Made by a program: the position numbers and the translations under genes. Shown in pieces: positions 9,101 through 15,553 of a stretch of DNA of 64,000 nt. How positions within the stretch are numbered: the stretch's first letter is position 1; every line of letters starts with the position of its first letter. The notes beneath the pieces are model-generated. The model was not told the origin of the DNA and made no database searches. It saw only the letters and a list, made by a program, of their open reading frames with translations. Origin of the DNA: Streptomyces flavochromogenes (GTDB lineage Bacteria; Actinomycetota; Actinomycetes; Streptomycetales; Streptomycetaceae); NCBI RefSeq assembly GCF_000717595.1, contig NZ_JNZO01000041.1, forward strand, positions 1 to 64,000. The letters are read 5' to 3'.

Positions 9101-9994
9101 CTGCTGGATGTCGCCGGAGGTCCGGTCGCTCGGCGGCAGCGCCGCGGCGATGATCGCCTGCTGGATGGAGGCGTACTCCTTGGCGGACGAGAACGCGGCG
9201 AGCGCACGGGTCCGCTTGATCATCTCGGGGTTGCTGGTCGCCTGCGCCATGTCCTGCGAGAGGCTGAGCAGCGAGCGGATGAGACGGCTGTACGCCTCGA
9301 CCGTCACCGAGTGGGAGACGTCCTTCTCGTAGGCGTTGCTCCGGATCGTGTGCAGACCGCTGACCTGCGAGGCGATCTGGTTGACGTTCTGCCGGATGCT
9401 GCGCAGCGCCTCGTCGCCCTCGGTGGCCGGGATGGCCTCCGTGGCCTGCAGGAAGGCCTTGTACTCCAGGTCCGTCTTCCGGCGCGGGTTGGCGACCTGG
9501 TAGTCGCTGACCGGGCGGCTGTTGGAGAGCGGACCCGCGGAGAGGTCACGCTCGGACTGGAGGGCCTGCGCGAGGTCGGTGGCCTCTCGGGTCAGCTTGG
9601 TCAGCAGCTGCATGTGGTCGAGCTGCTCCATGTCCTGGAGCGACTCGCTGATGCGGATGCCGCCCAGGGTGGTCGCGGCGACCACGGGGAGGGTGAGGAG
9701 CGCGACCAGGCGCGTGGAGATGCGCCAGTTGCGCAGGGCTATTCGAGGACCGACCTCGTTCTCGGCCCGGACCTTGGGGGGTGCGTCGGACGGCGCGTCG
9801 GACGCGGCCGCGGCGCTCGTGCGCCTGCCGCCGTCACCGCCCTCGCCGGACGGACCCTGACCCTGGTTCGGGGTGTGCGAGGCCGAGGGACCGCGGTCGG
9901 TCCCGGCACGCGGTTCCTGCTCCGCCGGAGCATCCGCTCGGCCCTGACGGGCCTGGGGAGACCCCGAGCCATCCCTCTTGAAACGTCCCTGCAC
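6170..9994 (-). CDS. cvnA1: CvnA, membrane sensor histidine-kinase-like protein
   Basis: A 1274-residue conservon sensor. The N-terminal 85 residues are cytoplasmic and Pro/Ala/Gly-rich. A membrane segment near 95-115 (RLVALLTLPVVAATTLGGI) is followed by a helical extracellular sensor domain, a second membrane segment near 410-435 (GALILLVLGVSLIGAFVVA), the dimerisation region with RLDHLATRMRRN-like sequence, and a GHKL ATPase domain (LLENATSFS, HDTGIGL). The C-terminal 550 residues are Gln/Pro/Gly-rich with repeated GQFPRPDFGAPQ motifs. The GTG start at 9994 has AGAGG 11 bases upstream, like the other cvnA. It is the first gene of the cvnA1-B1-C1-(D1) operon, with a promoter expected in the gap 9995-10490. 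Confidence 0.92.
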   Translation of the reverse strand: MQGRFKRDGSGSPQARQGRADAPAEQEPRAGTDRGPSASHTPNQGQGPSGEGGDGGRRTSAAAASDAPSDAPPKVRAENEVGPRIALRNWRISTRLVALLTLPVVAATTLGGIRISESLQDMEQLDHMQLLTKLTREATDLAQALQSERDLSAGPLSNSRPVSDYQVANPRRKTDLEYKAFLQATEAIPATEGDEALRSIRQNVNQIASQVSGLHTIRSNAYEKDVSHSVTVEAYSRLIRSLLSLSQDMAQATSNPEMIKRTRALAAFSSAKEYASIQQAIIAAALPPSDRTSGDIQQGDRLYAEAALNSEGRELQSFQAIYESTGGDATERLASLNSGNPSITAAEKYAERVLNMDNAMKSGPKRGHLNFTDEYGTKIATMNRIERGLLGDMESLARELRQESQRDAIVNGALILLVLGVSLIGAFVVARSMIRSLRRLQDTATKVAQERLPELVKQLSESDPQDVDTSVESVGVHSRDEIGQVAAAFDDVHREAVRLAAEQALLRGNVNAMFTNLSRRSQGLIQRQLSLISELESREADPDQLSSLFKLDHLATRMRRNGENLLVLAGEEPGRRWTRPVPLVDVLRAAASEVEQYERIELASVPATEVAGRVVNDLVHLLAELLENATSFSSPQTKVRVTGHALPDGRVLVEIHDTGIGLSPEDLAAINERLASPPTVDVSVSRRMGLFVVGRLSLRHGIRIQLRPSDSGGTTALVMLPVDVAQGGKKPMPKPGAGGQGAMPPGASAPGGRLPAGPGAAGGPGGRPGQGGAPSSAAGRLGTGAPRGQVGTSGPRAALPARDGAPLSGGPQGAPQSRTPQPQNASLDRTGQLPQPPQAPQAPQSGDPLRPGPGGGGLIGGAASAIPSRTDVWGSQGAPQAGPGAPQHAPQGQGQGAQQTGGYEFPRAELPGGNPQQQRPQGASWGNDQAQQPVRRPQQEMSPLDAPRGHEDPETTGSFAAPAPQGPGSTGQFPRPDFGAPQQSQGRPQQAPQQQAPQVYQGGVQDPASTAQFPRPDFGAPQGPGSTGQFARPDFNSPQQAQQQGYQGGQQQQFGRQPYVPQAQQQAPQPPAPRQRTGGGSGDFGAPRPEPVQPQQGQPQGQQPQLQQPRRPEALPPAGTGDGRTPLYDTLETNWFHQEQAQQQAQQQAQTPVAPQPSAPAQRPAGDPADGRQNGGAAWRTSPNDELVRQAERVRKPAAGGVTTSGLPRRVPKANLVPGTAQEQAHTAGPQVSRAPDDVRGRLTNLRRGIQQGRQAGNSTTGNHHLGPNHQQER
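6886..7112 (-). repeat. PRPDFGAPQ repeats in the cvnA1 tail
   Basis: Three in-frame copies of a STGQFPRPDFGAPQ-like unit (variants STAQF and GQFARPDFNSPQ), separated by Gln-rich linkers, in the disordered C-terminal tail. The DNA shows repeated blocks of the type GAAGTCnGGGCGCGGGAACT. Confidence 0.75.
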
Positions 9995-10490
9995 TAGCGT
10001 CGCAACCTCTGGACCAGGCGTCCTTCCGGATGAACGGAGAGGACGGTGTCGGCGTCAATCGGGGTGCGTGGAGGGCACCCCAGGTGGTCGTCGGTGACCG
10101 GCGCAGTTCCCCCTTCCCCGCCACTAGGCCGGCGCTGCGTTGCGCCCCCTGCGCGCCGGCTTGAAACCCGCGGCGGTGCGTGGAATTCCAGCACAGTGCC
10201 GGACCTCCAACAAGGGCCGCGTGTCGCGCCGGGAGGGTCATGACAACCCGTGCGCACAGCGTCACCCCATGTAGAAGATGATCACGGAGGATTCGGACTT
10301 TTCCTCTCCAATGGCTGCGCGTACCCGTGTGTCCCAGTCGCCATGATCAGGAGCGGAATAGAGCATTCAGTGGCGGAATGTCCCTTTCCGTGGCGACAGG
10401 CGACGGTCCGTAATGCCCGGAATATGTCGCCCTTGGTGAGCAAACTCACACGATGATCGATGTCTTAGCCATGCATTCGAAGGGAATCGC
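9995..10490. other. Intergenic region between cvnA1 and the TANPRR protein gene
   Basis: About 500 bases without a convincing gene. It must hold the divergent promoters for the conservon (minus) and for the small gene at 10491 (plus). The right half (10270-10490) is clearly lower in GC than its surroundings, as expected for a promoter region. No recognisable operator was found. A GTG-started open frame at 10250-10456 lacks a ribosome site and family resemblance. Confidence 0.6.
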
Positions 10491-10769
10491 ATGTTTAGCC
10501 TGACGCTTTACACCCCCTCGCGCCCGAACGCGGCGCCCGTTCCGGAACAAGGTCAGATCACCGCGATGAAGACGACGACGCCCGGCACCACGGCCAACCC
10601 CCGCCGTTCCACCCTCGTCCACCTCTCGGACGCCGCAGAGCTCGGCCGGGTCGCCCTGCCCGAGTACGCGGTCGAGCTGCCGGCGAAGACGGCCAACCCG
10701 CGCCGCACCGTCCTCATGCAGCCCCCGGCCCCGTACCAGCCCCAGCCCTACGCCTCCGCGTCCCGCTGA
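10491..10769 (+). CDS. Small protein with duplicated TANPRR motif, function unknown
   Basis: A 92-residue protein I do not recognise. It contains the motif TANPRR twice, as GTTANPRRSTLVH near 33-45 and AKTANPRRTVLMQ near 66-78. These are separated by an acidic stretch (LSDAAELGRVALPEYAVELP) and followed by a Pro/Tyr-rich tail (PPAPYQPQPYASASR). There is no signal peptide, membrane segment or cysteine. The ATG at 10491 has AAGGGA 5 bases upstream. An internal ATG at 10566 would give a 67-residue form. It is divergent from the conservon operon. Its size, repeats and tail would fit a small adaptor or a modified peptide precursor, but no modification enzyme is adjacent. Confidence 0.65.
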   Translation: MFSLTLYTPSRPNAAPVPEQGQITAMKTTTPGTTANPRRSTLVHLSDAAELGRVALPEYAVELPAKTANPRRTVLMQPPAPYQPQPYASASR

Positions 10770-10919
10770 CGCCACCCCCGGAGCCACCCGCGTCAGCACC
10801 CGGGGACCCGCCCGCCCTCCCGGTCATCGACCCGGTGACATCGCCGGTCCGCCGCCCCGCGCCGCGTTAGCCTGGAGCGTCAGACTCCAGCCAGCACCAA
10901 GTGAGGGGCGACAGCACTC

Positions 10920-11714
10920 GTGCGCATCGCCAGATTCTCCATCGACGGCAATGTGGCCTTCGGCGCCGTCGAGGGCGAGGGAACCGTCGAGTCCGGCGGC
11001 CTCGTCCTCGACATCATCAAGGGCATCCCGTACACCGACTTCGAGCTCAGCGGCACCAAGGTCCCGCTGAGCAAGGTACGGCTCCTGCCGCCGGTGCTCC
11101 CCAACAAGATCGTGGCCATCGGCCGCAACTACGCGGAGCACGCCGCCGAACTCGGCAACGAGGTCCCCGACGTCCCCGTCGCCTTCTTCAAGCCCACCAC
11201 CTCGGTGATCGGCCCCGGCGACGCCATCGAGTACCCCTCCTTCTCCAACGAGCTGCACCACGAGGCCGAACTGGCCGTGGTCATCGGCCGTATGTGCCGC
11301 GAGGTGCCCCGTGAGCGCGTGAAGGACGTCGTCTTCGGCTACACCTGCGCCAATGACGTCACCGCCCGCGACGCCCAGCAGCGCGAGAAGCAGTGGGCCC
11401 GTGCCAAGGGCTTCGACACCTCCTGCCCGCTGGGACCCTGGGTCGAGACGGACCTGAGCATCGCTGACGCGAGCGACCTGACCATCCAGGCCACGGTCAA
11501 CGGCGAACAGCGCCAGCTGGGTCGGACGAGCGACATGATCCGCTCCATCGAGGACCTGGTCGTCCACATCACCGAGGCCATGACGCTGCTCCCCGGAGAC
11601 GTCATCCTCACCGGCACCCCCGCCGGGGTCGGCCCCCTCAACGTCGGCGACGAGGTCGCCGTCACCATCGAAGGCATCGGCACTCTCACCAATAGGGTGA
11701 TCAAGCGTGGCTAA
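10920..11714 (+). CDS. Fumarylacetoacetate hydrolase (FAH) family protein
   Basis: A 264-residue FAH-superfamily enzyme, probably a metal-dependent C-C hydrolase or acylpyruvase acting on a small keto acid. The substrate cannot be read from sequence. Family marks: VAIGRNYAEHAAELG near 64-78, the metal ligands in ELHHEAELAVVIG (the E-x-E pair near 117-119), the conserved CANDVTARDAQ loop, and LLPGDVILTGTPAGVG near the end. GTG start at 10920 after a GGGGCGAC stretch. A small dyad (CTGGAG/CTCCAG, 10872-10890) precedes it. Its last 8 bases overlap gltX, so the two are translationally coupled. Confidence 0.9.
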   Translation: MRIARFSIDGNVAFGAVEGEGTVESGGLVLDIIKGIPYTDFELSGTKVPLSKVRLLPPVLPNKIVAIGRNYAEHAAELGNEVPDVPVAFFKPTTSVIGPGDAIEYPSFSNELHHEAELAVVIGRMCREVPRERVKDVVFGYTCANDVTARDAQQREKQWARAKGFDTSCPLGPWVETDLSIADASDLTIQATVNGEQRQLGRTSDMIRSIEDLVVHITEAMTLLPGDVILTGTPAGVGPLNVGDEVAVTIEGIGTLTNRVIKRG

Positions 11715-13182
11715 CGCGAACATCCGCGTCCGTTTCTGTCCCTCGCCGACCGGCAACCCCCACGTGGGTCTGGTCCGCACCGCTCTCTTCAACTGGGCCT
11801 TCGCCCGGCACAACGAGGGCACCATGGTCTTCCGCATCGAGGACACCGACGCTGCGCGCGACTCCGAGGAGTCGTACGACCAGCTGCTCGACTCGCTGCG
11901 CTGGCTCGGCCTCGACTGGGACGAGGGCCCGGAGATCGGCGGCCCGCACGCGCCGTACCGCCAGTCGCAGCGGATGGACATCTACAAGGACGTCGCCGAC
12001 AAGCTGCTCGCCGGCGGATACGCGTACCACTGCTTCTGCACCGCCGTGGAGCTGGAAGCCCGTCGTGACGCCGCTCGCCTGGCCGGCAAGCCGTCCGGCT
12101 ACGACGGCACCTGCCGCAACCTGAGCGCCGAGCGCATCGAGCGCTACCGCGCCGAGGGCCGCGACTCCATCGTCCGCTTCCGGATGCCCGACGAGCCGAT
12201 CACCTTCACGGACCTGGTCCGCGGCGAGCTCACCTTCACCCCGGACAACGTCCCGGACTACGGCATCGTGCGCGCCAACGGCGCCCCGCTGTACACGCTG
12301 GTGAACCCGGTCGACGACGCCCTGATGGAGATCACCCACGTCCTGCGCGGTGAGGACCTGCTGTCCTCCACCCCGCGGCAGATCGCGCTCTACAAGGCGC
12401 TGATCGAGCTGGGCGTCGCCAAGGAGATCCCGTCCTTCGGCCACCTGCCGTACGTGATGGGCGAGGGCAACAAGAAGCTCTCCAAGCGCGACCCCGAGGC
12501 CTCCCTCAACCTCTACCGGGAGCGCGGCTTCCTCCGCGAGGGCCTGCTGAACTACCTGTCGCTCCTCGGCTGGTCGTTCTCGGCGGACCAGGACATCTTC
12601 ACCATCGAGCAGATGGTGTCGAAGTTCGACATCGCCGACGTCAACGCCAACCCGGCGCGCTTCGACCTCAAGAAGGCCGAGTCGATCAACGCCGACCACA
12701 TCCGCCTGCTGGACGTGAAGGCGTTCGCCGAGGCCTGCGAGCCCTGGCTGCGGGCCCCCTTCGCCAACTGGGCGCCCGAGGACTTCGACCGGACCGCCTG
12801 GGAGGCCATCGCGCCGCACGCCCAGACCCGCGTCACCGTCCTCTCGGACATCACGGCCAACGTGGACTTCCTCTTCCTGTCGGAGCCGGTCTTCGACCAG
12901 CCCTCGTGGGACAAGGCGATGAAGGGCGAGCCCGCGGCCCTCCTCACCACCGCCCGCGAGAAGCTCGAAGGCGCCGACTGGAGCGACCCCGAGTCCCTCA
13001 AGAACGCCGTGCTGGCCGCCGGCGAGGCCCACGGCCTCAAGCTGGGCAAGGCGCAGGCCCCGGTCCGCGTGGCCGTCACCGGCCGCACGGTCGGCCTGCC
13101 CCTCTTCGAGTCCCTGGAGATCCTGGGCAAGGAGAAGACCCTGACCCGCATCGACGCGGCTCTGGCGAAGCTCGCCGCCTGA
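11707..13182 (+). CDS. gltX: Glutamyl-tRNA synthetase
   Basis: Class I aminoacyl-tRNA synthetase loading glutamate onto tRNA-Glu. In bacteria lacking glutaminyl-tRNA synthetase it also misacylates tRNA-Gln for later amidation by GatCAB. The 491 residues show the HIGH-type motif in CPSPTGNPHVGLVRTALFNW near 10-29, FRIEDTDAARDSEESY, and the KLSKR signature near residue 257. The C-terminal anticodon-binding domain follows. The GTG start overlaps the FAH gene by 8 bases. The tRNA-Gln and tRNA-Glu genes it serves lie 850 bases downstream. Confidence 0.98.
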   Translation: MANANIRVRFCPSPTGNPHVGLVRTALFNWAFARHNEGTMVFRIEDTDAARDSEESYDQLLDSLRWLGLDWDEGPEIGGPHAPYRQSQRMDIYKDVADKLLAGGYAYHCFCTAVELEARRDAARLAGKPSGYDGTCRNLSAERIERYRAEGRDSIVRFRMPDEPITFTDLVRGELTFTPDNVPDYGIVRANGAPLYTLVNPVDDALMEITHVLRGEDLLSSTPRQIALYKALIELGVAKEIPSFGHLPYVMGEGNKKLSKRDPEASLNLYRERGFLREGLLNYLSLLGWSFSADQDIFTIEQMVSKFDIADVNANPARFDLKKAESINADHIRLLDVKAFAEACEPWLRAPFANWAPEDFDRTAWEAIAPHAQTRVTVLSDITANVDFLFLSEPVFDQPSWDKAMKGEPAALLTTAREKLEGADWSDPESLKNAVLAAGEAHGLKLGKAQAPVRVAVTGRTVGLPLFESLEILGKEKTLTRIDAALAKLAA

Positions 13183-13208
13183 CCCCTCCCGCGCGGTACG
13201 GTCGGGCC

Positions 13209-13931
13209 ATGACCATCCGCGCGGTGCTGTGGGACGTCGACGACACGATCTTCGACTACGCCCGCGCCGACCACGTCGGCATGAGCGCGCACCTGACGGC
13301 CGAGGGCCTGGTGGACGGATACGCATCCGTCGACCAGGCCCTCCGTCGCTGGCGGGAGCTGACCGTGCTCCACTGGCGCCGTTTCGAGGCCGGCGGGGTC
13401 GATTTCCAGGAGCAGCGGCGGGAGCGCGTCCGGGACTTCCTGGCGGAGCCCGGCATGACCGCCGCGGAGGCCGACGGCTGGTTCGAGCGGTACGTCTCCC
13501 ACTACGAGGCGGCCTGGGAACTCTTCCCCGACGCCCTCCCTGTCCTGGACCTGCTGGCCGATGACTATCGTCACGGGATTCTGTCCAACTCCAGCCTCCA
13601 CAACCAGGACCGGAAGCTCCGGGTCCTCGGCGTACGCGACCGCTTCGAGGCCGTCCTGTGCGCGGCGGAGCTCGGGGTGGCCAAGCCGGCCGCCGAGGCC
13701 TTCCACGCCGCCTGTACCGCCCTTGACCTGCGCCCGAGCGAGGTGGCGTACGTGGGGGACCAGCCGGACATCGACGCCAGGGGCGCCGTGGAGGCGGGGC
13801 TGCGGGGCATCTGGCTGGACCGCGCGGACACCGGCGGCCGCCCCGAGCTGAAGCGGATCACAAGCCTCCGCGAGCTTCCGGCCCTGCTCGGAGGGCATAC
13901 CCGTTTTGGAGCACCGTCCACCTTCGGGTAA
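13209..13931 (+). CDS. HAD superfamily hydrolase
   Basis: A 240-residue haloacid dehalogenase-type phosphatase. Motif I is DVDDTIFDY near 9-17 (nucleophile Asp), motif II is the SNSS near 118, motif III is Lys in GVAKPAAEAF, and motif IV is YVGDQPDIDARGA near 180. A helical cap lies between motifs I and II. Substrate unknown. The ATG at 13209 is 26 bases after gltX, so co-transcription is likely. The tRNA promoter overlaps the end of this gene. Confidence 0.92.
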   Translation: MTIRAVLWDVDDTIFDYARADHVGMSAHLTAEGLVDGYASVDQALRRWRELTVLHWRRFEAGGVDFQEQRRERVRDFLAEPGMTAAEADGWFERYVSHYEAAWELFPDALPVLDLLADDYRHGILSNSSLHNQDRKLRVLGVRDRFEAVLCAAELGVAKPAAEAFHAACTALDLRPSEVAYVGDQPDIDARGAVEAGLRGIWLDRADTGGRPELKRITSLRELPALLGGHTRFGAPSTFG

Positions 13932-13934
13932 TGT
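13906..13934 (+). promoter_or_regulatory. Promoter-like sequence for the tRNA cluster
   Basis: TTGGAG (13906-13911), a 17-base spacer and TAATGT (13929-13934), a good match to the housekeeping sigma consensus. It sits in the last codons of the HAD gene, with the -10 element covering its stop codon, 90 bases before the first tRNA. Confidence 0.6.
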
Positions 13935-14024
13935 TCTTCCTGCGCCGAGGGGAACAAGCCGAAAGGCAAGAACCCGGAAAGCGCAAGCCGAGCAAGATCC
14001 TCCCTGGTGGGGAAGTTGCCCCGG

Positions 14025-14096
14025 TGGCCTATGGTGTAATTGGCAGCACGACGGTTTCTGGTTCCGTTAGTCTTGGTTCGAGTCCAGGTAGGCCAG
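14025..14096 (+). tRNA. tRNA-Gln (anticodon CTG), copy 1
   Basis: 72 bases folding as a cloverleaf. The acceptor arms TGGCCTA and TAGGCCA pair perfectly, with discriminator G. The anticodon loop reads TTCTGGT with anticodon CTG, and the T-arm is TTGG-TTCGAGT-CCAG-type. CCA is not encoded. It differs from copy 2 in the D-arm and anticodon stem, and has a T-T mismatch closing the anticodon loop. Confidence 0.97.
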
Positions 14097-14138
14097 CTCG
14101 CAGAGCTTTATCTGCAACCCGTGGATGGCATCCACAAA

Positions 14139-14211
14139 GCCCCCGTTGTGTAGCGGCCTAGCACGCCGCCCTCTCAAGGCGGTAGCGCCGGTTCGAATCC
14201 GGTCGGGGGTA
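14139..14211 (+). tRNA. tRNA-Glu (anticodon CTC), copy 1
   Basis: 73 bases. The acceptor is GCCCCCG with CGGGGGT (one G-T pair) and discriminator A. The anticodon stem is CCGCC/GGCGG around loop CTCTCAA, giving anticodon CTC. The T-arm is CCGG-TTCGAAT-CCGG. CCA is not encoded. Identical to the two other copies. Confidence 0.98.
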
Positions 14212-14295
14212 CAGATCCATCCTGTAGGTCACTTGGGTAGCTCCCGGTGGATCTACGGTGACATCACCCGGTCTCGACCGGGTGGGATCGCTAGG

Positions 14296-14368
14296 GCCCC
14301 CGTTGTGTAGCGGCCTAGCACGCCGCCCTCTCAAGGCGGTAGCGCCGGTTCGAATCCGGTCGGGGGTA
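14296..14368 (+). tRNA. tRNA-Glu (anticodon CTC), copy 2
   Basis: Identical 73-base copy of the tRNA-Glu at 14139. The spacer before it contains a perfect CACCCGGT/ACCGGGTG hairpin (14265-14284), which may guide processing of the precursor. Confidence 0.98.
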
Positions 14369-14382
14369 CGGTGTAACCACCA

Positions 14383-14454
14383 TGGCCTATGGTGTAATTG
14401 GCAACACTACGGTTTCTGGTACCGTCATTCTTGGTTCGAGTCCAGGTAGGCCAG
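14383..14454 (+). tRNA. tRNA-Gln (anticodon CTG), copy 2
   Basis: 72 bases, same acceptor and T-arm as the copy at 14025. The D-arm (GGCAACACT) and the 3' side of the anticodon stem (ACCGT) differ, so here the stem is fully paired. Anticodon CTG. Confidence 0.97.
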
Positions 14455-14493
14455 CTCGCAGAGCTCATCTGCACCGCGGATCTGATCCGCAAG

Positions 14494-14566
14494 GCCCCCG
14501 TTGTGTAGCGGCCTAGCACGCCGCCCTCTCAAGGCGGTAGCGCCGGTTCGAATCCGGTCGGGGGTA
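14494..14566 (+). tRNA. tRNA-Glu (anticodon CTC), copy 3
   Basis: Third identical tRNA-Glu copy and last gene of the Gln-Glu-Glu-Gln-Glu cluster. It is followed within 10 bases by a terminator hairpin. Confidence 0.98.
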
Positions 14567-14575
14567 CAGAACGAG

Positions 14576-14604
14576 GAAGCCCTTCCCTTCGGGGGAGGGC
14601 TTCT
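14576..14604 (+). terminator. Terminator of the tRNA cluster
   Basis: GAAGCCC pairs with GGGCTTC, extended by TCCC/GGGG-type pairs around a TTCG loop. It lies 10 bases after the last tRNA and is followed by a short T-rich stretch. Confidence 0.8.
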
Positions 14605-14635
14605 TCGCTGTCCGGTGCCGTACGCAGGGACAACT

Positions 14636-14671
14636 CCGGCCCACCGCTGCGGCGTTGGAGCGGTGGGCCGG
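14636..14671 (-). terminator. Terminator of ndgR
   Basis: Perfect 13-bp stem (CCGGCCCACCGCT/AGCGGTGGGCCGG) with a 10-base loop, 26 bases beyond the ndgR stop on the minus strand. Back to back with the tRNA terminator. Confidence 0.75.
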
Positions 14672-14696
14672 GACGAACAGAAGGCGGGCGGGAAGG

Positions 14697-15413
14697 TCAG
14701 CCGGTACGGCGGAGCGCCTCGGAGAGACGGGCCGCGGCGTCGATGACGGCCTGGGCGTGCATACGGCCCGGGTGGCGCGTCAGGCGTTCGATCGGACCGG
14801 AGACCGAGACGGCGGCCACCACGCGGTTCGACGGGCCGCGTACGGGCGCGGAGACGGACGCGACGCCCGGCTCCCGCTCACCGATCGACTGGGCCCAGCC
14901 GCGGCGCCGTACGCCCGACAGGGCCGTCGCCGTGAAGCGGGCGCCCTGGAGGCCGCGGTGCAGCCGCTCGGGCTCCTCCCAGGCCATCAGGATCTGCGCC
15001 GAGGAGCCGGCCTTCATCGTCAGCGTCGAGCCGACCGGGACGGTGTCCCGCAGGCCCGAGAGCCGCTCGGCGGCCGCCACGCAGATGCGCATGTCGCCCT
15101 GCCGGCGGTAGAGCTGGGCGCTCTCGCCGGTGACATCGCGCAGATGCGTCAGAACCGGGCCCGCGGTCGCGAGCAGGCGGTCCTCGCCGGCCGCGGCGGC
15201 GAGCTCCGCGAGACGCGGTCCGAGGATGAACCGGCCCTGCATGTCACGCGCCACCATCCGGTGGTGTTCCAGTGCCACGGCCAGTCGGTGTGCCGTGGGT
15301 CGTGCGAGTCCCGTCGCCGCGACCAGTCCTGCGAGGGTGGCCGGACCGGACTCCAGGGCGCTCAGGACAAGGGCTGCCTTGTCGAGAACGCCTACGCCGC
15401 TAGAGTTGTCCAT
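14697..15413 (-). CDS. ndgR: IclR-family regulator NdgR
   Basis: A 238-residue IclR-family DNA-binding protein. In Streptomyces NdgR controls leucine and other amino-acid metabolism and binds the leuCD promoter. The N-terminal winged helix-turn-helix spans about 8-70 (LDKAALVLSALESGPATLAG, then GLARPTAHRLAVALEHH). The IclR effector-binding domain follows to the end (RDVTGESAQLYRRQGDMRIC, GSSAQILMAW). The ATG at 15413 gives the usual start MDNSSGVGVLDKAAL and was preferred to an upstream GTG that adds only MRREYRC. It is divergent from leuC across 140 bases that contain likely operators. Confidence 0.97.
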   Translation of the reverse strand: MDNSSGVGVLDKAALVLSALESGPATLAGLVAATGLARPTAHRLAVALEHHRMVARDMQGRFILGPRLAELAAAAGEDRLLATAGPVLTHLRDVTGESAQLYRRQGDMRICVAAAERLSGLRDTVPVGSTLTMKAGSSAQILMAWEEPERLHRGLQGARFTATALSGVRRRGWAQSIGEREPGVASVSAPVRGPSNRVVAAVSVSGPIERLTRHPGRMHAQAVIDAAARLSEALRRTG

Positions 15414-15427
15414 GCAACGATATTCGC

Positions 15428-15482
15428 GTCTCACTCTGTGAAACGCAAGTTCAATTTCCTGCGGAACTTGTCACTCTGGTGA
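15428..15482. promoter_or_regulatory. Paired dyads in the ndgR-leuC intergenic region, candidate NdgR operators
   Basis: Two copies of a TCACTCTG-TGA core lie exactly 40 bases apart (cores at 15431 and 15471). The first is an imperfect palindrome, GTCTCAC-TCT-GTGAAAC, at 15428-15444. The second is TCAC-TCTG-GTGA at 15471-15482. Between them is a perfect 7-bp dyad, CAAGTTC (15446) and GAACTTG (15464). That NdgR acts here is inferred from the family. Confidence 0.55.
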
Positions 15483-15553
15483 GGCGGCCGCACAACGGCC
15501 CGCGAAACGGGTCTCTAGTTGTGCCGGCGTAGACGTCGGCCGGAGGGAAAGCG

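Noticed and set aside
5750..9997. 1415-codon open frame on the plus strand opposite cvnA1 and cvnB1
   Set aside because: Same GC-bias shadow. It spans two real genes and has no recognisable domain.
10250..10456. 68-codon GTG-started frame before the TANPRR gene
   Set aside because: No ribosome site, odd composition with scattered Cys and Trp, and it lies in the AT-richer promoter zone.
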